In this document: positions 15,516 to 24,416 of the stretch, piece by piece
How positions within the stretch are numbered: position 1 is the stretch's first letter
Layout of the letters: every line of letters begins with the position of its first letter
DNA from: an uncultured Prevotella sp.
Lineage (GTDB): Bacteria > Bacteroidota > Bacteroidia > Bacteroidales > Bacteroidaceae
NCBI GenBank assembly: GCA_900544825.1
Contig: UQWP01000032.1
Location: 1-37,953 of the forward strand
Length of the DNA: 37,953 bases
Reading direction: 5' to 3'
Notes under the pieces: generated by a model
Told to the model about the DNA's origin: nothing
What the model saw: only the letters and a program-made list of their open reading frames with translations
The model's database searches: none
Position numbers and translations under genes: made by a program

Positions 15516-16319
15516 ATGAACAAGTTTTTTAAATATACATTTATAGCACTGCTCGGTGTTCTTACCCTCGGTTTGAGCTCTTGTACAGATGAATATGAAT
15601 ATACTCCAACTTCTAAGACAGAGTTGGGTGGTAATGCTTTCTTGGTAAGTGAAGGCTCTACAGCCATCTCATACTTGCCAACTGCAGAGCAGAGCTTTAC
15701 ATTCAAGGTGTCTCGTATTGATTCTACTGAGGCTCAGACTGTAGGTCTGTCTAGTAGTAATGAGAAGTTTACCGTTCCTGCAACCGTTTCATTTGCTGCT
15801 GGTCAGAAGACAGCAGAGGTAAAGGTTTCTTTTGATATCGCAACAGGTACATCAGAGAAAACTCGTATCGCCATTACTGATGCAGAGAAGTATTACTATG
15901 CTGCAACCGTACTTGATTATACCATCACCCGTTATCAGTCTTACACTGGTACATACGTAGCTAATGGTCTTGGTTTCCAAATCCAGACTCCTTGCTATAT
16001 GATTGGTGCTGGTAAGTTTATGGTTCCTGCTGATCCTGCGAATGGATATGAGTATGATATAGTATTCTCTATCGATAAGGACAATAATGTAATCGTAGCT
16101 CCACAGCCAGCTTGGAATCATGCTTCTTATGGCGCAGTATATGTAATGGGTAATGCCGAAGGTGATGCTGCAGCTGATGGCTCTGGTTCTGGTGTTGCTG
16201 GTACTTATGATCCAGAAACTGGCGTGGTAACTATGGCTATGTATAATTTCATACCTAATACCGGTTCTTTCGGAACATTTGACGATGTCTTTGTATTTGA
16301 TGAGAAGCCAGCTCTTTAA
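15516..16319 (+). CDS. Surface lipoprotein of a SusC/SusD operon, Calx-beta-like
   Basis: The 267-residue lipoprotein has a lipobox LGLSSC with Cys23. Residues about 50-140 look like a Calx-beta or Ig-like beta-sandwich: the stretch VPATVSFAAGQKTAEVKVSF is typical. The remainder is rich in Gly, Tyr and Asp and I do not recognise it. It lies 35 bp after SusD2 in the same operon, in the position of SusE/SusF-type glycan-binding lipoproteins. Its name rests on context and on the lipoprotein signal; there is no catalytic motif. Confidence 0.8.
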   Translation: MNKFFKYTFIALLGVLTLGLSSCTDEYEYTPTSKTELGGNAFLVSEGSTAISYLPTAEQSFTFKVSRIDSTEAQTVGLSSSNEKFTVPATVSFAAGQKTAEVKVSFDIATGTSEKTRIAITDAEKYYYAATVLDYTITRYQSYTGTYVANGLGFQIQTPCYMIGAGKFMVPADPANGYEYDIVFSIDKDNNVIVAPQPAWNHASYGAVYVMGNAEGDAAADGSGSGVAGTYDPETGVVTMAMYNFIPNTGSFGTFDDVFVFDEKPAL

Positions 16320-16333
16320 TTTAATATAACAAG

Positions 16334-16368
16334 AAAGCCGGATGGGACAGTACCCATCTGGCTTTTTT
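16334..16368 (+). terminator. Intrinsic terminator of the SusC2/SusD2/lipoprotein operon
   Basis: The stem AAAGCCGGATGGG / CCCATCTGGCTTT has a 6-nt loop and is followed by a T run. It lies 14 nt after the lipoprotein stop and only 12 nt before the protease start codon. An in-frame ATG inside the hairpin (16342) is not a plausible start. Confidence 0.85.
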
Positions 16369-16380
16369 CATTTTTTGCCT

Positions 16381-18039
16381 ATGAAAAGATATTTTACTTT
16401 AGCTTTAGTAGCGTCTCTCTTTCTCTGCGGTGTTGAGGCTAAGGAGAGAACGATGGATGAGAAGCAAGCCATTGCTTCTTCGGTGTTGACTATGCAGTCA
16501 CAGACACGTGGTAAGGCAGAACTGACGCTCAGACTCTTGCAGGCTTCTGATACCTATACTGTATTGGGAGACGACAGCCGCTTTGTAGTGGTAAGCAATG
16601 ATGATGCTTTCGATGCCGTGATCGGTTATGCAGACTCTCCTTTCGATGCTTCTGCCAATAGTTCTCTGGCATGGTATCTTCGTGCTGCATCTGAATCCAT
16701 GAAGGCTGATTTGCAGAAAGGCTCTGCCGTAACAAGAGCTTTGGTGATTCCTTCGGGCGATTTCAAGGAAGCGGTAGAACCTCTCTGCAAGACGCTCTGG
16801 GAGCAGGGTAAGCCATTCAATAATCTTTGTCCTACCAATTCTAAAAACAAGGCTTATCCTTCGGGATGCGTGGCTACGGCTTTATCGCAAATTATGTATT
16901 ATCACAAGTATCCTATTAAGGGAAAGGGCAGTCATCAGTATAGCTTTACCCCAGCCGTGGGAGATGGTAGATTGCTGAGTTGTGATTTCGCAAACACCAC
17001 TTTCGACTGGGAGAATATGTTGGAAGACTATGAAAGTAAGAAAGATTATACAGAGGTGCAGGGAAATGCTGTGGCAACCCTGATGGCTGCTGTAGGTGTT
17101 TCCGTAGATATGCAATATACTGAGTCTGGTTCTGGTGCCATGTCAAGGGAAGCGCGTTATGGCTTAATCAATTATTTCTGCTATAATGAGAATATCAACT
17201 GGCTGAACCGTTCTTTCTATTCGGCTGCCGAATGGATGAAGTATATCTATACGGAATTGAATCAGAACCGTCCTATCTATTATACGGGTGATGATGAAAG
17301 AAATGGCGGCCATGCCTTCGTGCTTGATGGATATGACAAGCAGGGCATGGTTCACATCAACTGGGGATGGGGACCAAAAGGCGGAAATGGTTACTTCGAC
17401 ATAGCTCTTCTGAATCCTACAGGATTTCAGTTCAGCGAAGGTCAGGATATGCTGATAGGCATTTCGCCTGCTTCCTGTCTTCAATATGAATCCCGTTTTT
17501 ATGCTGATGAAGGATTGAAAGCCAGCAAGGTGGCTTCCTTGCTGAATGTGCAGCCGGGTAAGATCTATAATCAGACGGGTGATAACATCTCTGGTGATAT
17601 CGCTGTGATTCTGGAATCTTTTGATGGTGTAAAGAATGTAATTCAATCAGCTCATGTAGTTAAGGCGATTACCTATTATTATGTGAATAGCGGTAGTGAT
17701 GCTGTGAAAATTGGAGGTGTGCTGAAATTGCCTTCTACCTTGAAGGATGGTGATTACAGAGTGTATGTTGCCTCTAAGTGTGACAAGGATACTGACTGGC
17801 GTCTGATTCGTACTCCAGAGGGAACTGCCAACAGTTATATGCTTACCATAGCTGATGGCAAACTGGCTTCTGTAGGCGAGGGCATTGCGGATGATTCGTG
17901 GACAACTACCGGCATTACTCCTATACATGCTATTCCAGCCAAGTATCGTTCTGCCAAGACTTTCAACATCAATGGTCAGCAGGTTGACTCCAGCTATCAC
18001 GGTATCGTCATCAAGGATGGAAAGAAAGTGATGCAATAG
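16381..18039 (+). CDS. Secreted C10-family cysteine protease (streptopain / interpain type)
   Basis: The product is 552 residues from the ATG at 16381, chosen because it starts a clean signal peptide (MKRYFTLALVASLFLCGVEA); a longer frame would begin inside the terminator hairpin. A propeptide (about 21-125) precedes the catalytic domain. The nucleophile is Cys163 in YPSGCVATALSQIMYYHKYP, the catalytic histidine is His311 in GGHAFVLDGYD, and INWGWGPKGGNGYF follows, all typical of peptidase family C10. The C-terminus (NINGQQV...GIVIKDGKKVM) resembles the tail common on secreted Prevotella proteins. It follows the SusC2/SusD2 operon and may depend on readthrough of the terminator, since I see no separate promoter. 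Confidence 0.92.
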   Translation: MKRYFTLALVASLFLCGVEAKERTMDEKQAIASSVLTMQSQTRGKAELTLRLLQASDTYTVLGDDSRFVVVSNDDAFDAVIGYADSPFDASANSSLAWYLRAASESMKADLQKGSAVTRALVIPSGDFKEAVEPLCKTLWEQGKPFNNLCPTNSKNKAYPSGCVATALSQIMYYHKYPIKGKGSHQYSFTPAVGDGRLLSCDFANTTFDWENMLEDYESKKDYTEVQGNAVATLMAAVGVSVDMQYTESGSGAMSREARYGLINYFCYNENINWLNRSFYSAAEWMKYIYTELNQNRPIYYTGDDERNGGHAFVLDGYDKQGMVHINWGWGPKGGNGYFDIALLNPTGFQFSEGQDMLIGISPASCLQYESRFYADEGLKASKVASLLNVQPGKIYNQTGDNISGDIAVILESFDGVKNVIQSAHVVKAITYYYVNSGSDAVKIGGVLKLPSTLKDGDYRVYVASKCDKDTDWRLIRTPEGTANSYMLTIADGKLASVGEGIADDSWTTTGITPIHAIPAKYRSAKTFNINGQQVDSSYHGIVIKDGKKVMQ

Positions 18040-18100
18040 GTCTTTAAGAAAAATGATGCATAGGTCTCTTCAAAAGATGCATCATACAATATATATATAA

Positions 18101-18155
18101 TAAGGTGTATCCTTCTTGCCCCCATATATCGGGCAAGCGTGGATACACCTTTTTT
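18101..18155. terminator. Bidirectional terminator between convergent protease and GH67 genes
   Basis: The outer stem AAGGTGTATCC / GGATACACCTT and inner stem CTTGCCC / GGGCAAG form a long hairpin with a T run on the plus strand. It lies between two convergent genes. The preceding 20 bp (TATATATATAATAAGGTGTA, 18090-18109) recur exactly at 21698-21717. Confidence 0.75.
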
Positions 18156-18211
18156 ATTTTGATAGTTTTTTGTTTTTGCTGATAGATATTCGATATTCCT
18201 TGTTTCCGCTT

Positions 18212-20227
18212 TTATTGGATTTTCATCTTCGAGAAGGTCTGGAAGTATTTCAGGCAGGTGTTGCGCCATTCCTTCGCATTCTCAAGCTGCACGTTGAGAA
18301 GCGAATCGGTATGCTGCCATTCCTGTTCATGCCCCTTCATATACTGTTTGGCTGAGGTGTGCCAGAAGTCGCGATATACTTCAACCATCGCTACACCCAT
18401 GTTGTACTTCATGCAGAGTTCCTGCCAGAGGGTGCTGCCCGACTTCATCTTGTAATTCCATGGCACATGATGGAACCAGAGGAGATATTCTTCTGGGCAA
18501 GTCTTGATGTTGTCATACAGACTGCGATATGGTTCCGGATACTGGCTTACGGCATCTGATCCCTTGGATGAACGGTCGAAACCAATACCCTTGGCATCTG
18601 CCTTGTGATAATATACCGGGCACCACTCCAATGGATAGCTGGCGATGAAACCATCCGGTTCCGGACCATAGTGATGGTCGAACTTGAAGATGTGATGCAA
18701 GCCCAGCGGCATCATATAGTTGACGCAGGCTTCGCGAGAGGTCATCATCATCATCTCCACAGGTTTGGTGAACTTCTCGTCCTGGTTCTCATAGGTCTGT
18801 ACGAGCCATTCGTGGGCAATCTCTTCGGCTGTAAGCGAAGGATTCCATGCCAATCGGCCAAAAGCATACCAGTTAGCCTGTGAGAAAGGATGACCGCACC
18901 AGTTGGCATCATCACCGATATTGGCTACGCCAGAGATACCTACCAGTTTGCTTGGATTGACGAATCCGAAGAATTCCTTCCACATAGGTGCAAGAAAGGT
19001 GAGGTGCTTGCTCTGTCCCAGATATTCCTGGGTAATCTGAAGTTCTGCTATCTGAGGTGTCTGTCTGATGTTGTCGAAGATAGGAGCGTATGGTTCACGA
19101 GGCTGGAAGTCGAGCGGACCGTTCTTTGACTGGAGAATTACATTGTCACGGAACTTTCCATCCATACCTTTGAATTCGCTGACAGCTTGCTTTACACGGT
19201 CTTCTCCCTTATGGTTAGCACCATATACAAAGCTCCTCCACATGATGATGCCACCGTATGGCTTCACGGCATCGGCAAGCATGTTGGCTCCCTCAGCATG
19301 AGTGCGGTGGTAATCGCCAGGACCAGGTTGTCCTTCTGAATTAGCTTTTACCAGGAATCCGCCAAAGTCTGGAATGGCAGCATAAATCTCCTTTGCTTTC
19401 TTCTGCCACCACTGTTGTACCTTTTTATCCAATGGGTCTGCAGTCTTGGTATAGCCCAATGCCATAGGAGAAGCAAAGTTGATGCTGAGATACACTCGGA
19501 TGCCGTATGGACGCAGGATGTTGGCGATGACCTTCACCTTATTAATATATTCTGCCGTCATCATCTTTGGTGATGCATTTACATTGTTCAGTACACTTCC
19601 GTTAATACCGAGCGATGCGTTGGCACGGGCATAGGTGATGAGACGGTCGTGAAGACTCTTGCTGATGCTGCCGCCCTTGCCGTTTTTGCCGAGTTTGATT
19701 TCTTCCCATTTGAAGATGCTCTTGCCGGCATAGCCACGTTCGATGCTGCCATCGAGATTATCCCAATGGTTGAGGATGCGGAGACCCACTTGTGGCTTCT
19801 CGGTTTCATCTATAGCTTTGCTGAAGTTCTGCTGATTGCCGCTACCCGTGTTGTAGGCATCGGTGTTCTGAAGTCGGATCAGCTCGTAGGCACCATAGAG
19901 CAAACCGATAGGAGTGCTGGCGGTGATGGTAGCCTCATACTCGATATTGTCGCCCTGGTGGGCAGGACGGGCATAGATGCTGTAGCCTTCGCCCAGATCC
20001 AGCGCCTTGTCTAGCTTCAGTTCGGCGCTCTTGCCACGCCAGTGGTTGGCAAGCTCCTGACTTGCGATACGTATCGTAGCGTTGTCATCGGCGTTTGTTT
20101 TTACCTGGCAGGAGTTGGCGTACGCCTTTCCCAGCCATAAACCTGACCCGTTGTTCTGTGCAGATACCTGCAGCGAAGCCAGCATCATGCATCCTGCCAT
20201 CAGGCATTTCTTGATGTTATAGTTCAT
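18212..20227 (-). CDS. aguA: Alpha-glucuronidase, GH67, secreted
   Basis: GH67 enzymes remove 4-O-methyl-glucuronic acid from the non-reducing end of xylo-oligosaccharides. This 671-residue protein has a cleavable signal peptide (MNYNIKKCLMAGCMMLASLQVSAQ), so it should act in the periplasm. The acid Glu298 is in KANSEGQPGPGDYH. The catalytic pair expected of the family corresponds to Asp373 (GPLDFQPREP) and Glu401 (ITQEYLG), with spacing that fits characterised GH67 enzymes. Full domain length is present. The gene is divergent from the esterase-transporter-xylanase operon with promoters for both directions between them, a layout like that of the P. bryantii xylan cluster. Confidence 0.95.
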   Translation of the reverse strand: MNYNIKKCLMAGCMMLASLQVSAQNNGSGLWLGKAYANSCQVKTNADDNATIRIASQELANHWRGKSAELKLDKALDLGEGYSIYARPAHQGDNIEYEATITASTPIGLLYGAYELIRLQNTDAYNTGSGNQQNFSKAIDETEKPQVGLRILNHWDNLDGSIERGYAGKSIFKWEEIKLGKNGKGGSISKSLHDRLITYARANASLGINGSVLNNVNASPKMMTAEYINKVKVIANILRPYGIRVYLSINFASPMALGYTKTADPLDKKVQQWWQKKAKEIYAAIPDFGGFLVKANSEGQPGPGDYHRTHAEGANMLADAVKPYGGIIMWRSFVYGANHKGEDRVKQAVSEFKGMDGKFRDNVILQSKNGPLDFQPREPYAPIFDNIRQTPQIAELQITQEYLGQSKHLTFLAPMWKEFFGFVNPSKLVGISGVANIGDDANWCGHPFSQANWYAFGRLAWNPSLTAEEIAHEWLVQTYENQDEKFTKPVEMMMMTSREACVNYMMPLGLHHIFKFDHHYGPEPDGFIASYPLEWCPVYYHKADAKGIGFDRSSKGSDAVSQYPEPYRSLYDNIKTCPEEYLLWFHHVPWNYKMKSGSTLWQELCMKYNMGVAMVEVYRDFWHTSAKQYMKGHEQEWQHTDSLLNVQLENAKEWRNTCLKYFQTFSKMKIQ

Positions 20228-20261
20228 AATCTCTATTCTTTATCTTAGGTTATTACTACTG

Positions 20262-20293
20262 CAAAATTAGCAAAAAACACTGAAAGCAGCAAA
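20262..20293 (-). promoter_or_regulatory. Promoter of the GH67 gene
   Basis: On the minus strand, the -33 element TTTG (20293-20290) and the -7 element TAATTTTG (20269-20262) are 20 nt apart, giving a leader of about 30 nt. Confidence 0.7.
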
Positions 20294-20416
20294 TTCTGAC
20301 TTTTTCTGGTGTAACGTATTCTTTAGTTTCCTTATCATTTTCGTTTTATTTCTGTTTTTGATACGTGTAGAAATGTTATGGTTACTCGTGGAAAGTGTTT
20401 TATAGATAGAATTTCG

Positions 20417-20424
20417 TAAATTTG
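20417..20424 (+). promoter_or_regulatory. -7 element for the xylan operon
   Basis: TAAATTTG matches TAnnTTTG, 46 nt upstream of the esterase start chosen at 20471. No convincing -33 TTG is seen, as often at promoters that need an activator. Confidence 0.6.
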
Positions 20425-20470
20425 CATCGTCAAAATAGCAATGCCATCACTTAAAAACAAAGTAACAACA

Positions 20471-21673
20471 ATGAATAAGCAAACGATAAAAATCTTTTCT
20501 CTGGCACTTGCGCTGGCTGCATCCAGCTCGGTGGCACTTGCCCAGAAGGTATGGAAAGGATCTTGGGCTACTGCAGTGGAATGGACTGGCAAAGGAGATA
20601 TGCCTAAGAAAAGCTTGAGCAACCGCTCTTGCCGACAGATAGTTCATGTATCTTTTGGTGGCGAGGAACTCAGAGTGAAGCTCAGCAATGAGCAGAGCAA
20701 GGAACCGGTAGAAATCAAATCGGTGTATATCGCCGATACCGATGTTCCAAGTAATTGGGGTATCAACGCCAAGACCGTGAAGTATCTCAAGTTTAATGGC
20801 AAGAAGAATGTGACTATCGCTCCGGGCAAGGCTATCTTCTCAGATGATTTGAAATATGCCTTGAAGAGCGGACAGCGCCTCACGATTACCATCGACTATG
20901 GCAAGCAGACTCCAGTGAATGCAACATCTCATCGTGGTTCACGTACCACATCTTATATAGTAAACGGTTTGCATCGTACTCCTAAACCGATGGATAAGAG
21001 TTTTGATGATGGCGAGGAGGTGGATCACTGGTACAATCTTTCTGCCATTGATGTGAAGACCGATAAGGCTACTCCGGTAGTAGCAATTCTCGGAAACTCC
21101 ATCACGGATGGTCGAGGAAGTACCACCAACCATCAGAACCGTTGGACTGATTTCCTCTCGGATGCCTTGAATGCAGAGAAGCCATACGGTGTATTGAATC
21201 TCGGTATCGGCGGCAACTGTGTCGTGGAAGGTGGATTGAGTGAACCTGCCATGAAGCGTTTCGACCGTGACATTCTGGGACAGACAGGTGTGGATAAGCT
21301 CATCATCTTCGAAGGAACCAATGATATCGGCTGCTGCGGCGGGAATTATGAACATGTAACTGATACCCTGATTGCCTGCTACAAGGTGCTGATAGCAAAA
21401 GCCAAGGCAAAGGGAATCAAGGTGTATGGCGGAACCATCACTCCAACCAAGGGAAACGGATGGTATTCTTTCTGGCACGAGGCGATGAGACAGACCGTGA
21501 ACGAATGGATCAGAAAAAGTGGTGCCTTCGATGAGGTCATCGATTTCGATGAGTTGACCCGCGACCCGAAAGATCCGCAGCGCCTGAAGGCTGAGTATTC
21601 GGACGACTGGCTGCATCTCAATCCGAAGGGATATGAGGCTATGGGCAAGTTTGCCGCAGAGAAACTGAAGTAA
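20471..21673 (+). CDS. SGNH/GDSL-family esterase, probable acetylxylan esterase
   Basis: The product is 400 residues from ATG 20471, which gives a clean signal peptide (MNKQTIKIFSLALALAASSS...ALAQ); an ATG 30 bp upstream adds a poor charged extension. A beta-rich N-terminal domain (about 27-195) precedes the SGNH domain. The domain shows block I GNSITDG with Ser210, GIGGN (about 245-249), GTNDIG (282-287), and the terminal pair Asp379/His382 in DDWLHLNPKGY. Position as first gene of an operon with xylan transport and hydrolysis genes points to removal of acetyl groups from xylan fragments. Substrate is inferred from context. Confidence 0.88.
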   Translation: MNKQTIKIFSLALALAASSSVALAQKVWKGSWATAVEWTGKGDMPKKSLSNRSCRQIVHVSFGGEELRVKLSNEQSKEPVEIKSVYIADTDVPSNWGINAKTVKYLKFNGKKNVTIAPGKAIFSDDLKYALKSGQRLTITIDYGKQTPVNATSHRGSRTTSYIVNGLHRTPKPMDKSFDDGEEVDHWYNLSAIDVKTDKATPVVAILGNSITDGRGSTTNHQNRWTDFLSDALNAEKPYGVLNLGIGGNCVVEGGLSEPAMKRFDRDILGQTGVDKLIIFEGTNDIGCCGGNYEHVTDTLIACYKVLIAKAKAKGIKVYGGTITPTKGNGWYSFWHEAMRQTVNEWIRKSGAFDEVIDFDELTRDPKDPQRLKAEYSDDWLHLNPKGYEAMGKFAAEKLK

Positions 21674-21738
21674 ATGTAGTATATGCATCTTTTATGTTAT
21701 ATATATAATAAGGTGTAAACTTAATGACTGGATAAAAT

Positions 21739-23172
21739 ATGGAACAGACAACTGTAACACAGGAATCTAAAGGATTCTACAAACTGAATTGGCTACAACG
21801 CATCGGATTCGGATCTGGAGACTTGGCGCAAAACCTCATCTACCAGACCATCTGCATGTATCTGCTATTCTTCTATACCGATATCTACGGACTCAATCCG
21901 GGTGTGGCTGCCACCATGTTCCTGGTGGTTCGCCTGGTGGATGTACTCTGGGACCCATTGGTGGGAACTTATGTAGATAAGCATAATCCACGTTGGGGTA
22001 AGTATCGTTCTTATCTCGTGTTGGCGGGTTTGCCGCTCACTGTACTTGCCATCCTCTGCTTCTGGAATGGTATGGAGGGACAGACAGAAACCATCAAGCT
22101 CATCTATGCTTATGTAACATACGTAGGCTTGTCGATGCTCTATACATTGATCAATGTACCTTACGGAGCCTTGAACTCTTCGCTGACCCGCGATACAGAC
22201 GAGATTACCATTCTCACCTCTGTACGTATGTTCATGGCAAATGTGGGTGGACTCTGTGTATCGGCAGGAGTTCCAATCCTGGTAGCTATGCTCGCAGCAG
22301 CCAAGGATCTTCCTATCGAGATGGCGCTCTTCATGGGCTTGGGCTCTCTGCCATCCTTCATCTTTATGCCGCTGGTGCCTGCCATCAAGAAAAAGGTAGG
22401 CAAGAAGAATATGTTCTACATCTTCCTCACTGTGGCTATCGTGGGTATGGCGTTGCTTTATATCATCAGCAAGATGGGGCCTGTAAAGGATCATATCACG
22501 CTGGTTTATATCGCACAGTTCATCAAATCGACAGGTGTTATCGTGGCAACAGGTTATATGTGGGCTTTGATTCCTGAGGTCATCTCCTATGCAGAATATA
22601 CCAGCGGCAAGCGTATTGCCGGTATCGTCAACGCCCTGACCGGTATCTTCTACAAGGCTGGTATGGCTTTGGGTGGAGTAGTACCGGGTGCCGTTCTTGC
22701 CTGGACCGGTTATCAGGCTGCGGCTGCTCAGGAGAGTAATTCGCTTCCTACCGACAGTAATGCCTGGTTTGTTGCCATGCTGATCTATGCCCTGGTAGGT
22801 TTCGCCCTTCTGGTATTCTGCTTTACCCAGACCAAGGAGCGTGTGGTAATGGACGAGAAGGAAACCAAGAACGTTAAGGTGAGCGATCTGTGGACAGAAT
22901 TCTTCCACAACCGTCCGCTCCGTATCGTGGCGCTCTTCTTTATCACCGCCTTCGCCATGATGTCGGTTGGTAATGCAGCCGGCGCTTATTTCATGAACGA
23001 TCTGGAGCAGCAGACTCCTTTGGCACAGGAAGGTATCCGCTGGCTGGTATGCGTGATTCCTGCCATCCTGCTGGGTTTGGCAATGTTCATCATCTCTAAA
23101 TATGAGTTGACCGATGAAGTTATCGACGATATCAACAAGAAGATTGAGGCTCGTCATCAGGAAGAAAAATAA
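21739..23172 (+). CDS. GPH-family sugar:cation symporter for xylo-oligosaccharides
   Basis: This 477-residue polytopic membrane protein of the glycoside-pentoside-hexuronide family has about 12 hydrophobic segments. Family features include RLVDVLWDPLVGTYVD (about 65-80) and NPRWGKYR (83-90). It lies 65 bp after the esterase and 76 bp before the GH10 xylanase, and should import short xylosides across the inner membrane. The transporter - GH10 - GH43 order equals the xynD-xynA-xynB order described in P. bryantii. Confidence 0.92.
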   Translation: MEQTTVTQESKGFYKLNWLQRIGFGSGDLAQNLIYQTICMYLLFFYTDIYGLNPGVAATMFLVVRLVDVLWDPLVGTYVDKHNPRWGKYRSYLVLAGLPLTVLAILCFWNGMEGQTETIKLIYAYVTYVGLSMLYTLINVPYGALNSSLTRDTDEITILTSVRMFMANVGGLCVSAGVPILVAMLAAAKDLPIEMALFMGLGSLPSFIFMPLVPAIKKKVGKKNMFYIFLTVAIVGMALLYIISKMGPVKDHITLVYIAQFIKSTGVIVATGYMWALIPEVISYAEYTSGKRIAGIVNALTGIFYKAGMALGGVVPGAVLAWTGYQAAAAQESNSLPTDSNAWFVAMLIYALVGFALLVFCFTQTKERVVMDEKETKNVKVSDLWTEFFHNRPLRIVALFFITAFAMMSVGNAAGAYFMNDLEQQTPLAQEGIRWLVCVIPAILLGLAMFIISKYELTDEVIDDINKKIEARHQEEK

Positions 23173-23248
23173 GATAGAATTAAAAATTAGATAATCATAT
23201 AGAAGGAGAGAATCCCTGTATTCTCAAATTCAAAATAATAAATGTGCA

Positions 23249-24370
23249 ATGAAGAAAATTTCAACTTTTGCCTTGGGATTGATGCTTGCTTCTGCAGCTT
23301 TTGCCCAGAAAGGTAATAACGCTCCAATTCCAACATTCCAGGAAGCTATGGGTAAGTACTTCCTGGTAGGTGCAGCCATTAATACTGATTTGCCTAATGG
23401 ACAAGACCCGGCAGGTGAGGAAGTTGTGAAGAAGCAGTTTAACCAGGTTGTTGCCGAAAACTGTATGAAGGGCGAGGTAAATCATCCAGAGGTGAATCGC
23501 TTTGATTTTACCGATGGTGATAAACTGGCTGACTGGGCAGAGAAGAATGGCAAGACCTTGATAGGTCATTGTCTGGTTTGGCATTCTCAGCCACCTAAGT
23601 GGATGTTTACCGATGATAAGGGCAATCTGGTAAGCCGTGAAGTGCTCATAGGCAGAATGTATAATCATATCATGACCGTGGTTACTCATTATAAAGGTAG
23701 AGTAAAGGGATGGGACGTAGTGAACGAAGCTTTCGAGGATGATGGCTCTTACCGCAAGTCTTTATATTATAAGATTATCGGTCCGGAGTTCATTGAGCTG
23801 GCCTTCCGCTTTGCGCATGAGGCTGATCCAAACGTAGAACTTTACTACAATGATTATTCAACTTCGAAGCCTGCCAAGCGAGAGGCTATCTGCAAGCTGG
23901 TTCGCAGTTTGAAGGCAAAGGGTCTCCGCATTGATGCAGTAGGTATGCAGAGCCACAATGGTTTTGATTATCCTGATTATGCTGAGTATGAGAAGAGCAT
24001 CGAGGCTTTTGCAGGTGAAGGCGTGAAGGTGATGCTGACGGAGTTGGATATCAACATGCTTCCTAATCCGGAAGGATTCGGCGGAGCGGAAATCAGCCAG
24101 AAGTTTGAGCTTCAGAAGAAGTTCAATCCATACGTGAAGGGGCTTGACAAGAAGGCACAGAAGCTCTTCAATCAGCGTTATCTCGATCTCTTCAAGATTG
24201 TTGAGCGCCACAAGGATGTCATCAGTCGTGTTACCTTCTGGGGTGTCAACGATGGACATTCATGGCTCAATGGCTGGCCTATCCCTGGCAGAACCAACTA
24301 TCCACTGCTCATCGACCGCAACAATGAGGTGAAGCCAGTGGTGAAGGAAATCGTAAAACTCTTTAAATAA
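23249..24370 (+). CDS. xynA: Endo-1,4-beta-xylanase, GH10
   Basis: This 373-residue single-domain GH10 enzyme has a signal peptide ending at AFAQ (residue 20). The acid/base Glu160 is in WDVVNEAFED and the nucleophile Glu265 in VMLTELDINM. LIGHCLVWHSQPPKW and FWGVNDGHSW are the usual subsite residues. No carbohydrate-binding module and no lipobox are present, so it is probably a periplasmic enzyme cutting imported oligosaccharides rather than a surface xylanase. The symbol is given by analogy with the P. bryantii cluster. Confidence 0.96.
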   Translation: MKKISTFALGLMLASAAFAQKGNNAPIPTFQEAMGKYFLVGAAINTDLPNGQDPAGEEVVKKQFNQVVAENCMKGEVNHPEVNRFDFTDGDKLADWAEKNGKTLIGHCLVWHSQPPKWMFTDDKGNLVSREVLIGRMYNHIMTVVTHYKGRVKGWDVVNEAFEDDGSYRKSLYYKIIGPEFIELAFRFAHEADPNVELYYNDYSTSKPAKREAICKLVRSLKAKGLRIDAVGMQSHNGFDYPDYAEYEKSIEAFAGEGVKVMLTELDINMLPNPEGFGGAEISQKFELQKKFNPYVKGLDKKAQKLFNQRYLDLFKIVERHKDVISRVTFWGVNDGHSWLNGWPIPGRTNYPLLIDRNNEVKPVVKEIVKLFK

Positions 24371-24416
24371 GATTTCTTTTAATAGTTTTGTAAATCTCTT
24401 TAAAAATTAGACAATA

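Noticed and set aside
20441..20470. Upstream ATG for the SGNH esterase
   Set aside because: It would put charged residues ahead of an otherwise clean signal peptide beginning at 20471.
21865..23157. 430-codon frame antisense to the symporter gene
   Set aside because: Rich in His, Gln and Arg in shadow-frame fashion; the sense strand encodes a full GPH transporter.
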